Shown here piece after piece: positions 32,826 through 43,114 of a DNA stretch of 64,000 bases. Position 1 is the stretch's first letter. Each line of letters opens with the position of its first letter. The translations under genes were made by a program, and so were the position numbers. The notes beneath the pieces were generated by a model that made no database searches, was not told the DNA's origin, and saw nothing but the letters and a program-made list of their open reading frames with translations. This DNA is from Cliona cf. orientalis. Taxonomy: Eukaryota > Porifera > Demospongiae > Clionaida > Clionaidae. Location: contig OZ005690.1 of the NCBI GenBank assembly GCA_963930775.1, positions 4,696,225 through 4,760,224 on the forward strand, given 5' to 3'.

Positions 32826-33161
32826 ACGCTTAACTGATTAACTTAATGAACTATATAGAATGATGACTAACTTGTGTGATTTCCTATTATTAAATTTGTG
32901 TTTGATAATTCAAAGAAAAAACTCTGCGGAATTAAGTGGGTTAGCAGGTGGGAAATACTATAGTATGATGTCGTTTCCTTTTATTATTTCCTGCATGTGC
33001 TTGCAAGCTTTCACACTATAACTATTACGTCATTGTCCAATATTATGCTTTTCATTGTGTGGATGAAAGTGTTAACGTACTTTAGTTAGCTGTACAGTGT
33101 CTTAGTGAGGATGAGAGTAATCACTTAGTATGTCTCACAGTGTAGCACATGAACACCGAGT
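32826..33161 (+). repeat. Duplicated 3' flank of the GH7 relic
   Basis: Matches 31538-31856 downstream of copy A (shared stretches include GAATGATGACTAACTTGT, GCTTGCAAGCTTTCA and CTGTACAGTGTCTTAGTGAG). It shows that the two relics arose by tandem duplication. Confidence 0.85.
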
Positions 33162-33327
33162 TCTTTAATTGACACATATTTTTGGAGAACCTCTTTAATT
33201 CCTCCATATAATGTTACAAAATTAATACTAGCGGATGAAATTCTGGTTTTGCTTACAGTGAGTGTCTACGACTCGTGAATCGCTATAGCAATAGCTTAGG
33301 GATGATTGCTTAGCTGGGACAGATACT

Positions 33328-33428
33328 TTTGACCCTTGAGGGCCAGTATGCATGCATCATGACCACAATACGTATTAATTTATGATCATGAGGAATTTAA
33401 ATGCATACTGGCCCTCAAGAGTCAAATT
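33328..33428. repeat. Hairpin repeat
   Basis: TTTTGACCCTTGAGGGCCAG with the following TATGCAT is mirrored by ATGCATACTGGCCCTCAAGA at 33398-33418. No gene was found between 33162 and 33985. Confidence 0.8.
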
Positions 33429-33656
33429 TGATCTCACACCCATTGCTCCCCAGTTTGGGGTGACAATAAAGGTGTCATTGTCTTTCCATGCCTTAAGCTA
33501 CCCAGGCTTTGTAAGTGCTCTTTTGTTCGTTGGACCTTCTAGTAGACATCCTCCTAACTATCTACTGTTAAAGAAGCCGCAAGAAACCCCAAAAATTAAT
33601 AATCCCCCTGCATGAAAAGTGTGATGGAAATTATCTATAATATATAGTATTCTGAC

Positions 33657-33697
33657 ATTTTAGTCTATATAGGAAAGTTTCCTATATAGACTAAAAT
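33657..33697. repeat. Perfect 20-bp-arm palindrome
   Basis: ATTTTAGTCTATATAGGAAA and its exact reverse complement are separated by a single G. Such a short, perfect, AT-rich palindrome could fold into a cruciform; no role is inferred. Confidence 0.9.
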
Positions 33698-33985
33698 ATC
33701 TTCAAAGACATACGTATTGCTGGAAATTAAGTAGCTACTGCATACCAATCATAACAAAAATTAATAAGCATTGAAATTAACAAAATAAATTGCACACAGA
33801 ATAGAAGTGCTATGCATAAAAAGTAATATATTATAATATAAGAAATAATAATCATATATAGTTCTACACAATAGCTATACACTACAAAATGGCACTCTTA
33901 CCTATGCAAATTCTATAATGTTATACGTAAATTATAAGTTATGTTGTTACGACATATAGATGTTCATATCACTAGCTCTGTGTTA

Positions 33986-36942
33986 TTATTTTTCAGCAAC
34001 AACATTAGCGAGTTTTATACTCTGTGATTCTTGATAGCTTACGTATTCACTCTCTGAGTGGTGCTCTTCAAGAATGTGAACATCGTCTGAGTCCACCTCA
34101 GCATTTCTTTTGATTTTTGCATGAAACCACTCAATAAGTTTCTTTGGGATCAAATTCCAGACAACAATTCCGCAAAACTCAACAAGTGCAGTAGTTATCG
34201 ACAAGCTTAGTAATATCGTCATGCCTTTCTTGTTGTCTCGAAAGTAAAGATATCCAACAGCTAGTACTATGAAATTTATCATGAAGGAGCTCTCTAATAA
34301 TGCAACAGACATATGCTTGTATGGCCGCACACTGATGACATAACAGAAAAGAAAAATCGAAACAGTAAGCAAAAGTAGTACACTAATTTCTGGTAGGGTG
34401 TACAGTGTGAGGGATGATACTAAAAGCAGCAGACCTTGACTAAGTAGTAGTAGTCCAAACCAGTAGTGGTGCTTATCCTTTAGAGGAGCAAAGTAAGCAT
34501 CATAAAGAGGCTTGTATCGTCCGATGAACTTTAATGGTCCAAAGTGATCTACACTCCTCAGCCACTGCATTGAGAAGAGGAGAAGTGTATAGGGTATCCA
34601 AAGTAGAACAAAGCATGCTACAGCAGCCAAAAGGAGAAAGATGTGTGGATGCTGACCATATGAGTAATTCCCATCAATGGCCCATACAATATTGATAGAT
34701 CCGTCAACATTTGAATCATTGTAGGTGTAGTATGTCACCAATTGAAGGCATGCAATGATAGCACGTAGAAGTTTTGAATAAGACAAGAATAGCAACGTAG
34801 CAAGAGTAGAAATGGATCGACTCTCAAACAGCGTAGATAATTTTGAAGAATAACGTAAGACCAGCAGTGTAGAAGGGGAACACAAACTGTAGCCATGCTT
34901 TTGAGTAAGCATTCATTCCACGGAAGAAACAAGTTTCGATTCCAAAGTCTAAATTGAGCCAGGCAATGAAGGTTTTGTGAACAATTAATTCTCTACCAAA
35001 ATCTAATGGAAGCAGGATACTTTGATAGGCCCAGATTAAGTTTGCATAAAAGATTAAACCATTTATCATCCCCTGGGTGACTGTGAGGTTCAAAACAGCA
35101 ACGATAAGGATAAGAAGGACTCCAGCAGCTGCAAAGAAAATGAGAAGTGCCAAGTTGTTACTATTTGGGCAATGAATGCAACGGGAGGATCCAATAGCCA
35201 GAGAATAATTTGTCTTGCAATTACTGCATAGAATTCCAGCACGATTTGGGGCACACTGAGAATCAGGACTCCCCAGGTTAACGTGCTTTCCGTTAGGTTT
35301 ACAATAGCTAAAAGGACAATGAGTGCTGAAAAGGAGTTCTACATTGATTGAATCCTGTGCCCAAATATTGCTTAAATTCCATCTATGATAACCATTTTCA
35401 TGATTCAATTCGCAGTTGATACCATTAGCTGTGAGTACTGGGTGGCACTGACAACCAGGAGGATCTCCAACTAGAATGAAGCCTGGAGGACAAGGAAGGA
35501 AGTCAATATTAATATATAATGGTGTAGAATCATAGCAGACATGGCCATCTTTCTTTATGCACTCAATATACTCTGCATAGCGTTCCACAGCTGATTTAAT
35601 GAAATTTAGTGTTTCTTGTGTTATTATAAACAATACATCATCTGACTCATTTGAGTACACTGAGAAGTAGAGCACACTACATTCAGAGTTTTGTGTAATG
35701 ACTTGATGCTGTTGATCAGAATGGCCAAAAGCCGAAGTTGAATTATGATATAAGAAGGATGCATAAGTATTTCCAGTTGTTGTACCTGAATCTCCTCCTA
35801 CCACTACTACATCTAGTGAAAACTGCTCTCCAGGGTATGTTTGAAGGTTGATCATTGCTTTATTACACTGAGGTTTTCCATCTGCATCACAGATACAGAC
35901 TCGTGTTGCATCACCTGAGACTGCTGATAAAGAGGAATCAAAATCAGGATCTAACAAGAAAATCTTTTGAAAGGCCTGTATACTCAGCTTTATTTTAGTA
36001 ATAACATATACGCCTTCATAACTAGCATAAAAATGACGACTGAAAGCACATATACAACTACTATTTAGGGAGGCACCATAGATGTGGTCACCACCTTTTG
36101 CAGCTGAATTGTTGATAAATTGAATGCTATAATTACTATTATTAAGCGGTGTAAAGTCATAGTCTAATAATTGATAGAAGCACAAAGAAACGTAGTTATG
36201 TGCATCGATCATCATTTGAGGATGCACCATAAAGATTGCTCCTCCAGTATTTTCGGCATAATTTTCCTGAAAAATCACCTTAGTCTCCCTGGCAATGTTC
36301 ATTACTGCTCCTACTAGCATCAGTGCTCCACCTTGATATCCCATATTGTTGTAAAACCCGACATGTCCCACAATAGTCAGGGTACTTGAAAACAGCATAA
36401 TTGCGGTGGATACGCTATCAGAGAAATTGCTATCTTTAATGGTGAGATGGACATTTGTCAATATCATTGTACTCTCAATAAAAATGCAATTTGATATTGT
36501 GATATTTGTGAGTTGTGAGTTTACTACTGATTCGTCAATGTATGAATAAATCTTTAAGCCCGTAAAACTTTCTAAAATTATATTCTTAACTGTAATGGCG
36601 GTTTCAATATTACGCACTATGACCGATGCAGTGTTCTCACCATTACCAGTGATGTGTAGAGTATAAGGATTCACAGGACATCCAAAAGTAGACATTGCCA
36701 TCAGTAGTGTGGGATCCTTCAATCAGAATCATTATCACGGTATTATATTCAGGCAGTCCCAAATCATCGGTGCCCAAATTGTTCAAAATATCACATTCAT
36801 ATCCTGATGCTGGGCAATCCACATTATGGGGTCTTACATAGTAGACAATGTTATTATCACTGTATACACATGATAAGGCTAAAAGATTCACCATTAAGAT
36901 TTTGAAATTGATTATCCACTCCATGCTACTTATCATAGCCAC
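33986..36942 (-). CDS. Beta-helix / cysteine-rich / seven-pass membrane protein
   Basis: Read from 36942, the product starts with a signal peptide (FKILMVNLLALSCVYS) and the VRPHNVDCPASGYECDI module. Next come parallel beta-helix repeats resembling bacterial Pmp repeats (GYQGGALMLVG, NYAENTGGAIFMV), a cysteine-rich linker (CPPGFILVGDPPGCQC, NRAGILCSNCKTNYSLAIG), about seven hydrophobic helices with GMINGLIFYANLIW and FIAWLNLDFGIETCFFRG, a loop KPLYDAYFAPLKDKHHYWFG, and an acidic tail. The family is recognised from early animals and choanoflagellates; its function is unknown and a surface receptor or adhesion role is inference. Two single-base breaks occur: one extra T in a T-run near 36685, and one missing base near 34830. 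There is no other stop. Correcting for them gives about 980 residues. It may be a living gene with assembly indels or a young pseudogene. Confidence 0.8.
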
Positions 36943-37383
36943 TTAGCTTTAACAATTACTAACTAGTATGTCTTATTTTTTCCTTACTTCTCAGAGTCGG
37001 TGGTATAATATTTATTGCACTCGTAAAGTTTGTAAGATGAAGATTACAATGAATGCTGTTGAGAACTTACTTTCATAGTGAACAGTTCATCACGTTTTGG
37101 GACATATAGCTATATAGGCTACTGTGAGATTGATATTCCCAAATAATTATTTTTAAAAACAAATCATAGTGAAAACACAGAATCGATGCATTCAACACAG
37201 TAAGTGTTCATATCGATATTTCATGATGTAATTTTTACTTGGGGAAATGCAGTTGAAACTATACGAAATCCCTAAACTCTATTATGTGATACATAGCCAA
37301 TATATTGTGCATTAATTTTGAGTATCCGCAATTGATAATAAGAAAACTAATATCTGACCAAAATTAAATCAATAGCAATAGAT
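36943..37383. other. Upstream region of the beta-helix/7TM gene
   Basis: No gene or repeat was found. The promoter of the minus-strand gene ending at 33986 would lie here; no clear core promoter motif was identified. Confidence 0.4.
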
Positions 37384-37557
37384 ACATGGTTCAAGGTTGT
37401 GACACAATATCAAAGAAATGTGGGGGTGGTGTTAATTAAGTTGTTAATATGCAGCCATGGTCTATGTCAACAAGTTAAAAATTGATTTCTTTTCTAGGGT
37501 TCAACCACTTGGCATACATAATACTACCCCCTCCATGATGGACATCAGTACATATTC

Positions 37558-38010
37558 CTAGGTATACGTGGCATAAGGAAGAGTGGTCATGTTAAGTCCT
37601 GTCTAGTGCATGGTGTAGTAGTGTGCAGCTGTTGCAACTTGCCAGTCTGTGTTTACATGGCACCTACCTCAACTACATGACTGATTGCTATTCTGTGCTT
37701 TGCTGATCAGTTGTCAATGCAGTGACAGTGTAAACAGGCAGTGGCTCTCAAGTGCATAATTCAGTTGAAGTATGTCACAGAGGCTTTCAGTTTATATTAT
37801 AGTGACATAGCCAGGTGCCTTCCCCCAACTCTTAGATCACTCACTCTGGTAGTATCAGAACCCTGATTGGTGCAGGGTATGTAGTCAATAGTATACCAGT
37901 ACCCTGTTCAGGTGTAGGGTATGTAGTTCAATACTCCTGATATTGAACATGCACAGAGTGAGCCATGCTTTATGCATGCATGTAGCGGTAAGGGTTCTGC
38001 ACTCCTGTGC
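37558..38010 (+). repeat. Dispersed repeat Y, copy 1
   Basis: The stretch from AGGTATACGTGGCATAAGG to GGGTTCTGCACTCCTGTGCA recurs at 55677-56430, where it is interrupted. No coding content. Confidence 0.75.
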
Positions 38011-38190
38011 ATTCATTGCAAATTGCGAGTTTTTCTACATTTCGCAATTAACAGATTCACAAACATAAACATGCATGTATGCTACAGAACGGTAGGGGTC
38101 GTCCATTGCAGTTAGTGGATTCGCAATTTGGCCTGACTCGACTAGAATGCAATCATTAAACTACGCAATTAAAACCCGTCCTACGGTAAA
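38010..38190. repeat. Dispersed ~200-bp repeat, copy 2
   Basis: Second copy of the repeat at 19826-20035, sharing GCGAGTTTTTCTAC, ACAAACATAAACATGC and the TTTGGCCTGACTCGACTAGA stretch. Confidence 0.75.
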
Positions 38191-38293
38191 GACTCCACCA
38201 TAGCAGATATGGGATGTTTGAAATCTTAAGTAGCATCCGATGTTTAATAAATAATTGACTCAATTGAGAAATGTGACTATGCAAGAAACTCAC

Positions 38294-38363
38294 CACAGCA
38301 TGTGATGATTGGCGGCAAGAGAAGATAGATTAACTTAAGCTCTAGAATACTATCAATAGCCAT
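38294..38363 (-). pseudogene. Copy of the SRCR receptor first exon
   Basis: The minus strand encodes a signal-peptide-like segment (MAIDSILELKLIYLLLPPII, then TCC) ending at a GTG/GTGAGT donor, very similar to exon 1 of the receptor at 43051-43114. There is no exon 2 on this strand downstream, so it is an orphan in an inverted duplication. An alternative is a second receptor gene whose rest has been removed. Confidence 0.75.
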
Positions 38364-39224
38364 GATTATCAAGGTAGCTATTAACTCTCTGAGCTGATGT
38401 CCATCATGGAGGGGGTAGTTTTATGTATGCCAAGTGGTTGAAAAAAAAATCAATTTTTAACTTATTGACATTGACCATGGCTGCATATTAACAACTTAAT
38501 TAACACCACCCCACATTTCCTTGATAATGTGTCTCAACCTTGAACCACATACAGGGTACCTATGGCTACAATCTGCTCAGTAATCAAACAAATTTCTGTG
38601 CCAGGATATTAAACAGTACTATATAGCAATTACCTTATTAGCTAATTACTTTACTAATAGCCATATGAAGCTTCCTTTAATGTTATGTTCATTGAGTCTG
38701 TTGGATACTCTTTATAGCTAGCTATGTTACTCCCTGTTGACACTATCACCCCACCACCACCCCCCCCCCCTCCTTCTAGTGAACAATGAGGGCATATTAA
38801 TTTTGTAATGAGAACAATTGCAATGTACGTAGACAAAGAACTCCACTTATGCTCAATACAGATAGCTTAAATCTATAGCTATAGCTATTTTGGCACATGA
38901 GGACGGTAGGTTCTCTAGGTAGCCGCATGTGTACAAGCCAGGAGAGTATGCCAGGTGGAATGGATGCATACACAACTATAGCTTGGAAACTAGTATGTAG
39001 CTATTAGGCCAAGGCTGATCTATAAGCTTAGTTTGATGTGGCCAACTCTTAGACTAGACTAGGGAATTAATCCAGTACTGTATAGATGATAATAATTATT
39101 GTCCCCCTGTGTATCTAGGTACAAGTATTCATTGACATCTTACAGTGGCTGTTGTGAATTAATAAATTCACATACTAAGCTCTACTGCAATAAATCTGAT
39201 TAAAACGATTTAGCTATAATATAG

Positions 39225-39362
39225 ATGTGCAGGGTATAGATAACACCATTGGTGATGCTCGGCTCGGTGTTCTTGCAATTGATGCTGATAACATCACTTT
39301 GCCTGGTGATCAGGGAGTAGGGGTCGTGGAAGTGTTCGTGGATCAGTACAGCGCTTGTTCTT
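39225..39362 (+). pseudogene. Partial copy of SRCR receptor exon 2
   Basis: After an AG acceptor the frame reads DVQGIDNTIGDARLGVLAID and [18 protein letters not shown], closely matching the first SRCR half-domain at 44136-44290, then homology ends. The ~300 bases before it also match the intron before exon 2 of the real gene (43130-43270). It is a truncated duplicate on the plus strand, opposite to the exon 1 copy. Confidence 0.8.
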
Positions 39363-39432
39363 GGTGCCCATTACATCAAAATTTAACTATCTCTCACTTG
39401 TATACCTTTCCTCCCCACCAGCTTGCTTCCAA

Positions 39433-39495
39433 GGGCTTGGTAGCTCAATTGGTAGAGCATCACACCATGTGTGGGTTCGATCCCCACTCAAGTCC
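39433..39495 (+). pseudogene. tRNA-like sequence with deleted anticodon arm
   Basis: The acceptor halves GGGCTTG and CAAGTCC pair over seven positions (one G-U), the D arm is TAGCTCAATTGGTAGAGCA and the T arm is GTGGGTTCGATCCCCAC. Only about 11 bases remain between them, so there is no room for an anticodon arm. It is followed by a small hairpin (GATTTTCTTTTCTCAG and mirror). Likely a tRNA-derived SINE or tRNA pseudogene. Confidence 0.8.
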
Positions 39496-39499
39496 TGAG

Positions 39500-40032
39500 A
39501 TTTTCTTTTCTCAGAAAGAAAATCTTGGGACTTGTATACAAGTGCTACAGTAATGAATAATTATTATAGAAGATATCCACCATTATTAACCAGTCACCCA
39601 CTTTACACCAGTATAGTTTACTATGGACCTGGGTATACGTATCTGTGAAATAATATTATTGTAGTGAGCTCATGCAGTATAATGACATGCTATTCAGTGT
39701 TATAGGCAATGACAAACAGTTTCTGAATCACCATTTTCACATGACGATCCTGCCAGTGATTTGTTTAGCAAACAGTTGGCTATGTTAAAGTAAACAGCTT
39801 TACATTTACATATCTCTAACTGTGCTTGTGAATTTGGAAATGTATCTAGTATATAATCAAAACACCTCTATGATTTGAAACAGTGGATTGGTGTTAATTG
39901 TGTATATTTGGAAACTTCTGTGAAACATTTGCGTCCCAAAAGGACACCATATAGCTACATGCTCATTACAGTGCCACTATATAGCTATAATCAAAGCTGC
40001 AGTTTGGTCACACAGCTAGCCATATATAATGC
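39500..40032. other. Non-coding DNA
   Basis: No gene, RNA or repeat was recognised. Confidence 0.4.
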
Positions 40033-40865
40033 ATGACTGAAGTACGTCAGCAAGAGAGCTATACTACCATGGAGATGATGTATCAGTTCAATTTTAAACC
40101 TTTATTGCTAATGTATATTATGGCTTCAGTTTTGTCATGCATATTAAATTTTAGTAAGAGTGAACTTTATTTTATCAGGCCTACGTATCCTAAAGATGTG
40201 ATTTGTCCAAGAAATCCCTGTCAACAATTGAACTACTTTGACAGGGAATTGGGTGTGCCTAAGCCACCAGTCTCCTATGAGTTTGACACAGTGACAATGA
40301 TACTCATTGAAGGCTACCATACTATTCGTGCAAGTACCTACAATTTCGGAAGCCCAGGAAATTCACGTATCATGCATATTATTTATTGGCCATGCACAAG
40401 AAAGCAACAATGTTGTAATAGAAGAATTAGAAACTGCCATAACAGTGATGGACATGATCTTAGAAAAATTTACAGCCTTGAAAGTTTATTTATACATTGA
40501 TGAGTCAGTACTATGAGTAGACTCTCAAGTAACTAACATCTCAATTTTGAATTGTGTTTTGTTGGGAGTTCAATAATATTGACAAATGTCCACCTTACCA
40601 TTAAAGATAGCAATTTCTCTGAAAGTACATCCACAGCAATTACGCTATTTTCTAAACAGCACTCTGACTATTGTTGGGAATGTTGAATTTTACAAAAACA
40701 AGGGAATTCAAGGAGGAGCATTAATGCTTATAGGAACAATTATGCAAATAGCTAGGAAGGTTAAGCTACTCTTTCGAGACAATAATGCTGAAAAAACCGG
40801 AGGAGCAATATTTGTTGTTCATCCTCAATCAACGATCAATACTCATGGCTATTACCATGAGTACA
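40033..40865 (+). pseudogene. Beta-helix/7TM family member, N-terminal part only
   Basis: The signal-peptide region (FKPLLLMYIMASVLSCIL), the FIRPTYPKDVICPRNPC module and the TMILIEGYHTI segment match the start of the gene at 33986-36942. The frame changes near 40370, the continuation NVVIEELETAITVMDMILEK is in another frame, and a stop follows in-frame material near 40515. Beta-helix repeats go on (GIQGGALMLIGTIM, AEKTGGAIFVVHPQS) up to the hairpin element at 40861. The cysteine-rich and membrane parts are missing. Confidence 0.82.
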
Positions 40866-41166
40866 TTACCAGGAGTGTGCAACACACACAATAGTAGTAG
40901 CTACAAACATCTCTTTCCAGATGTGACATCACAACCACCCTTGTAGCTACGTGGGCCTGAATATCATTAGTAGGTACTTAAGTTGCAACCACTGAGTTAC
41001 ATTCTGTATAGATGCAGCTGCAGCTAGTTACTGATAGGACAGTGCAGACATAACCTTCATGGCTTCATGGTTTTAGTGGTTGCATATTAATGATATTCTG
41101 TGATGTCAAATCTGGAAAGAGATGTTTGCACTACTATTGTGTGTGTTGCACACTCCTAGTAATGTA
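40861..41166. mobile_element. Hairpin MITE ending the beta-helix fragment
   Basis: GTACATTACCAGGAGTGTGC at the left is mirrored by GCACACTCCTAGTAATGTAC at the right, and the arms match for about 75 bases (CATCTCTTTCCAGATG and partner). Its insertion coincides with the end of the beta-helix pseudogene homology. Confidence 0.85.
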
Positions 41167-41174
41167 CTCCTGAT

Positions 41175-42790
41175 ATGGCCAGACGGCGCTTATAGAAGGA
41201 TTCCGCAAATCAATTATCCCGCGGCGCTAATTACCTAAGCGGCAGAAGTCGACGTACCACGCCTACTGCCACACGCTTTGTGGGCAAAAAGGCCAACTGC
41301 TGCGTGTTCGTGTTGTATTTCGAAGGTCTGATCAATAAAGCGAAGAATCGATACAAAGAGAAGCTCCAAGGGCAAGTGGATTTAGCGGAAACGGACGAAA
41401 ACGAAAACGAAAACGAACGCGAAAACGAAAACGAAAAAGGAAATGGTCGTCAAGAAAGTTACAAATGTGGTATAGGTCGACGACCTTGTAAGCTTTAGAT
41501 ACTGTTTGGTGCATCCAGAGACTTCTCATAGGCTCAAGACAGGCTGCTCATTTGCCAGCATTATTTGGAACCCTTAGATCTGTATTCACATGTGACAATT
41601 ATCTACACACCATGGGGCTAAGATACACCACAATCATGAATAACTCAATCCTGATTGTGGCAACAGATGAAAAAGAAAAGTGCCAAACCTCAGAGGGTGA
41701 GCCCCACCCCCTGGCTTGTACAGCAGTCTAAAAATCAGAGGGGCTCTGCCCCCCCCCCCCCCCCCCAATCTTATGACTGGGGGGTCAATTGCCCCCCTCC
41801 CCCCCCCAGCCCCCCTGCATGGTTCTTACGCCAGTGCTGATAGCTACTCAACATGAGATCTTGAAGAATATTTGACTTCATCTGGTAGTCCTCTAACTTT
41901 ATATTAATGCATGGATGTACAGAATAGCATATTATGTAGCTAAATAGCTAATACTTCATGTACACCCTAAGAAATAATAGAATATAGCTAATATTATTGT
42001 AACTAGAACATAAACATGTAGCTATAGTTGACATTTGAAACTAACAATATTATGACATGATACCATGGATGCTGGTAGGTTATTCCAATCAGTAATGGTT
42101 TGGGGGAAATAAGAATTGTGAGGAATAGCATGATATAGCTAGCTATTCTCTAGCTGCTTTGAGGAGGTAGAGTGAGTTGTATAATATGGACAATTTCTCT
42201 GGCTTATGGGAAGAATGACAATGTGTGTATTATTATCGATAAGTTTATACATGAAGCTAAGTCTCATGGCTCTTCTAAGTTCCAGTGATGGAATGCGTAG
42301 ACCATCCAGCAAACAGCATTGATAGTCAGTATGCCAGTTCTTAGAGCAAACTCTACAACCAAATTTTTGTACTTTGCGATCCTTAACGAGGTAAGGGTTC
42401 CAAACAATGCTGGCAAATGAACAGCCTGTCTTGAGCCTATGAGAAGTCTCTGGATGCACCACACAGTCTATCTAAAGCTTACAAGGTCGTCGACCTATAC
42501 CACATTTGTAACTTTCTTGACGACCATTTCCTTTTTCGTTTTCGTTTTCGCGTTCGTTTTCGTTTTCGTTTTCGTCCGTTTCCGCTAAATCCACTTGCCC
42601 AAGCTACAAGCAGTCGGTCTTGGTAATCAAGACGATACTTACAAGCCTGAAAACGGCAGTAGCTCTAAGGCGTAAAACGTCGACTTCGGCCGCTTAGCTA
42701 ATTAGCACCGCGGGATAATCGATTTGCGGAATCCCTCTATATTACAGTGGCGCCTAAATTACAGTAAGTACGGTAATTGGTCTGGCCTAA
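41175..42790. mobile_element. Composite palindromic element with LINE fragment
   Basis: GGCCAGACGGCGCTTATAGA near the left end corresponds to the mirrored end near 42750-42790, and ATTCCGCAAATC...CCCGCGG is mirrored at 42711-42735. The arms (about 41175-41580 and 42370-42790) also share a GAAAAC/GAACGC hexamer-like run (41398-41440) and the ends of a LINE fragment. The spacer contains long C-runs (41751-41766). Confidence 0.8.
42070..42470 (-). pseudogene. LINE ORF2 C-terminal fragment
   Basis: Minus frames read SIVWNPYLVKDRKVQKFGCR and LELRRAMRLSFMYKLID, which match the [10 protein letters not shown] and [14 protein letters not shown] regions at the end of ORF2 of the LINE at 50590-54455, at moderate identity. 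One frame change is needed. A short inverted piece of the same fragment is present at 41510-41575. Different LINE subfamily from the intronic copy. Confidence 0.7.
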
Positions 42791-42869
42791 CTAGTAGCTA
42801 AGTGCTATTTAAGCTATGACAGAAATTTGTTTGATCACTGAGCAGACTGTAGCCATACCGGATATGACT

Positions 42870-43050
42870 AATGGTTCAAGGTTGAGACTGTGGGGGCGAC
42901 CTATGATTAAATCATGTTGCCCTGGGCTATGTCAACTACTTAAAAATCGATTTTTGTCTTGGGTTCACTGAAAGGCTTGGTAAACATAAACTACCCTCTC
43001 CATGACGGACATCAGCTCAGAGGGTTAACAGCTACCTTGATAATCATAAT
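42870..43050 (+). promoter_or_regulatory. Upstream region of the SRCR receptor gene
   Basis: About 180 bases before the first codon are conserved with both inverted arms at 37384-38551, which makes this the likely 5' untranslated and promoter-proximal region. No TATA box or initiator could be fixed with confidence. Confidence 0.4.
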
Positions 43051-43114
43051 ATGGCTATTCTAGAGCTTAAGTTCATCTATCTTCTCTCAGTGCTATCAAT
43101 CATCACATGCTGTG
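43051..43114 (+). CDS. Receptor exon 1, signal peptide
   Basis: Encodes [20 protein letters not shown] plus C, a typical signal peptide, and ends at GTG/GTGAGT. The phase-1 G joins the AC of the next exon to make the aspartate that starts SRCR 1. Confidence 0.8.

Larger units (their letters stand above)
37384..38551. repeat. Inverted copies of the SRCR gene upstream region
   Basis: 37384-37555 (GGTTCAAGGTTG ... CCATGATGGACATCAG) is mirrored at about 38390-38551. Both correspond to 42870-43015, directly upstream of the first exon of the SRCR receptor gene. The right arm continues into a copy of that first exon (38294-38363). Two further repeats fill the space between the arms. Confidence 0.8.

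Noticed and set aside
39433..39495. Functional tRNA gene
   Set aside because: Acceptor, D and T arms are good, but there is no space for an anticodon arm.
41280..41498. 72-codon frame rich in Glu-Asn repeats
   Set aside because: It is the translation of the GAAAAC-type simple run in the arm of the composite palindrome and is mirrored on the other arm.
43051..43114. Signal exon belonging to a separate small gene
   Set aside because: Its phase-1 donor joins exactly in frame to the SRCR exon at 44136, and the same two exons recur as duplicates near 38.3-39.4 kb.
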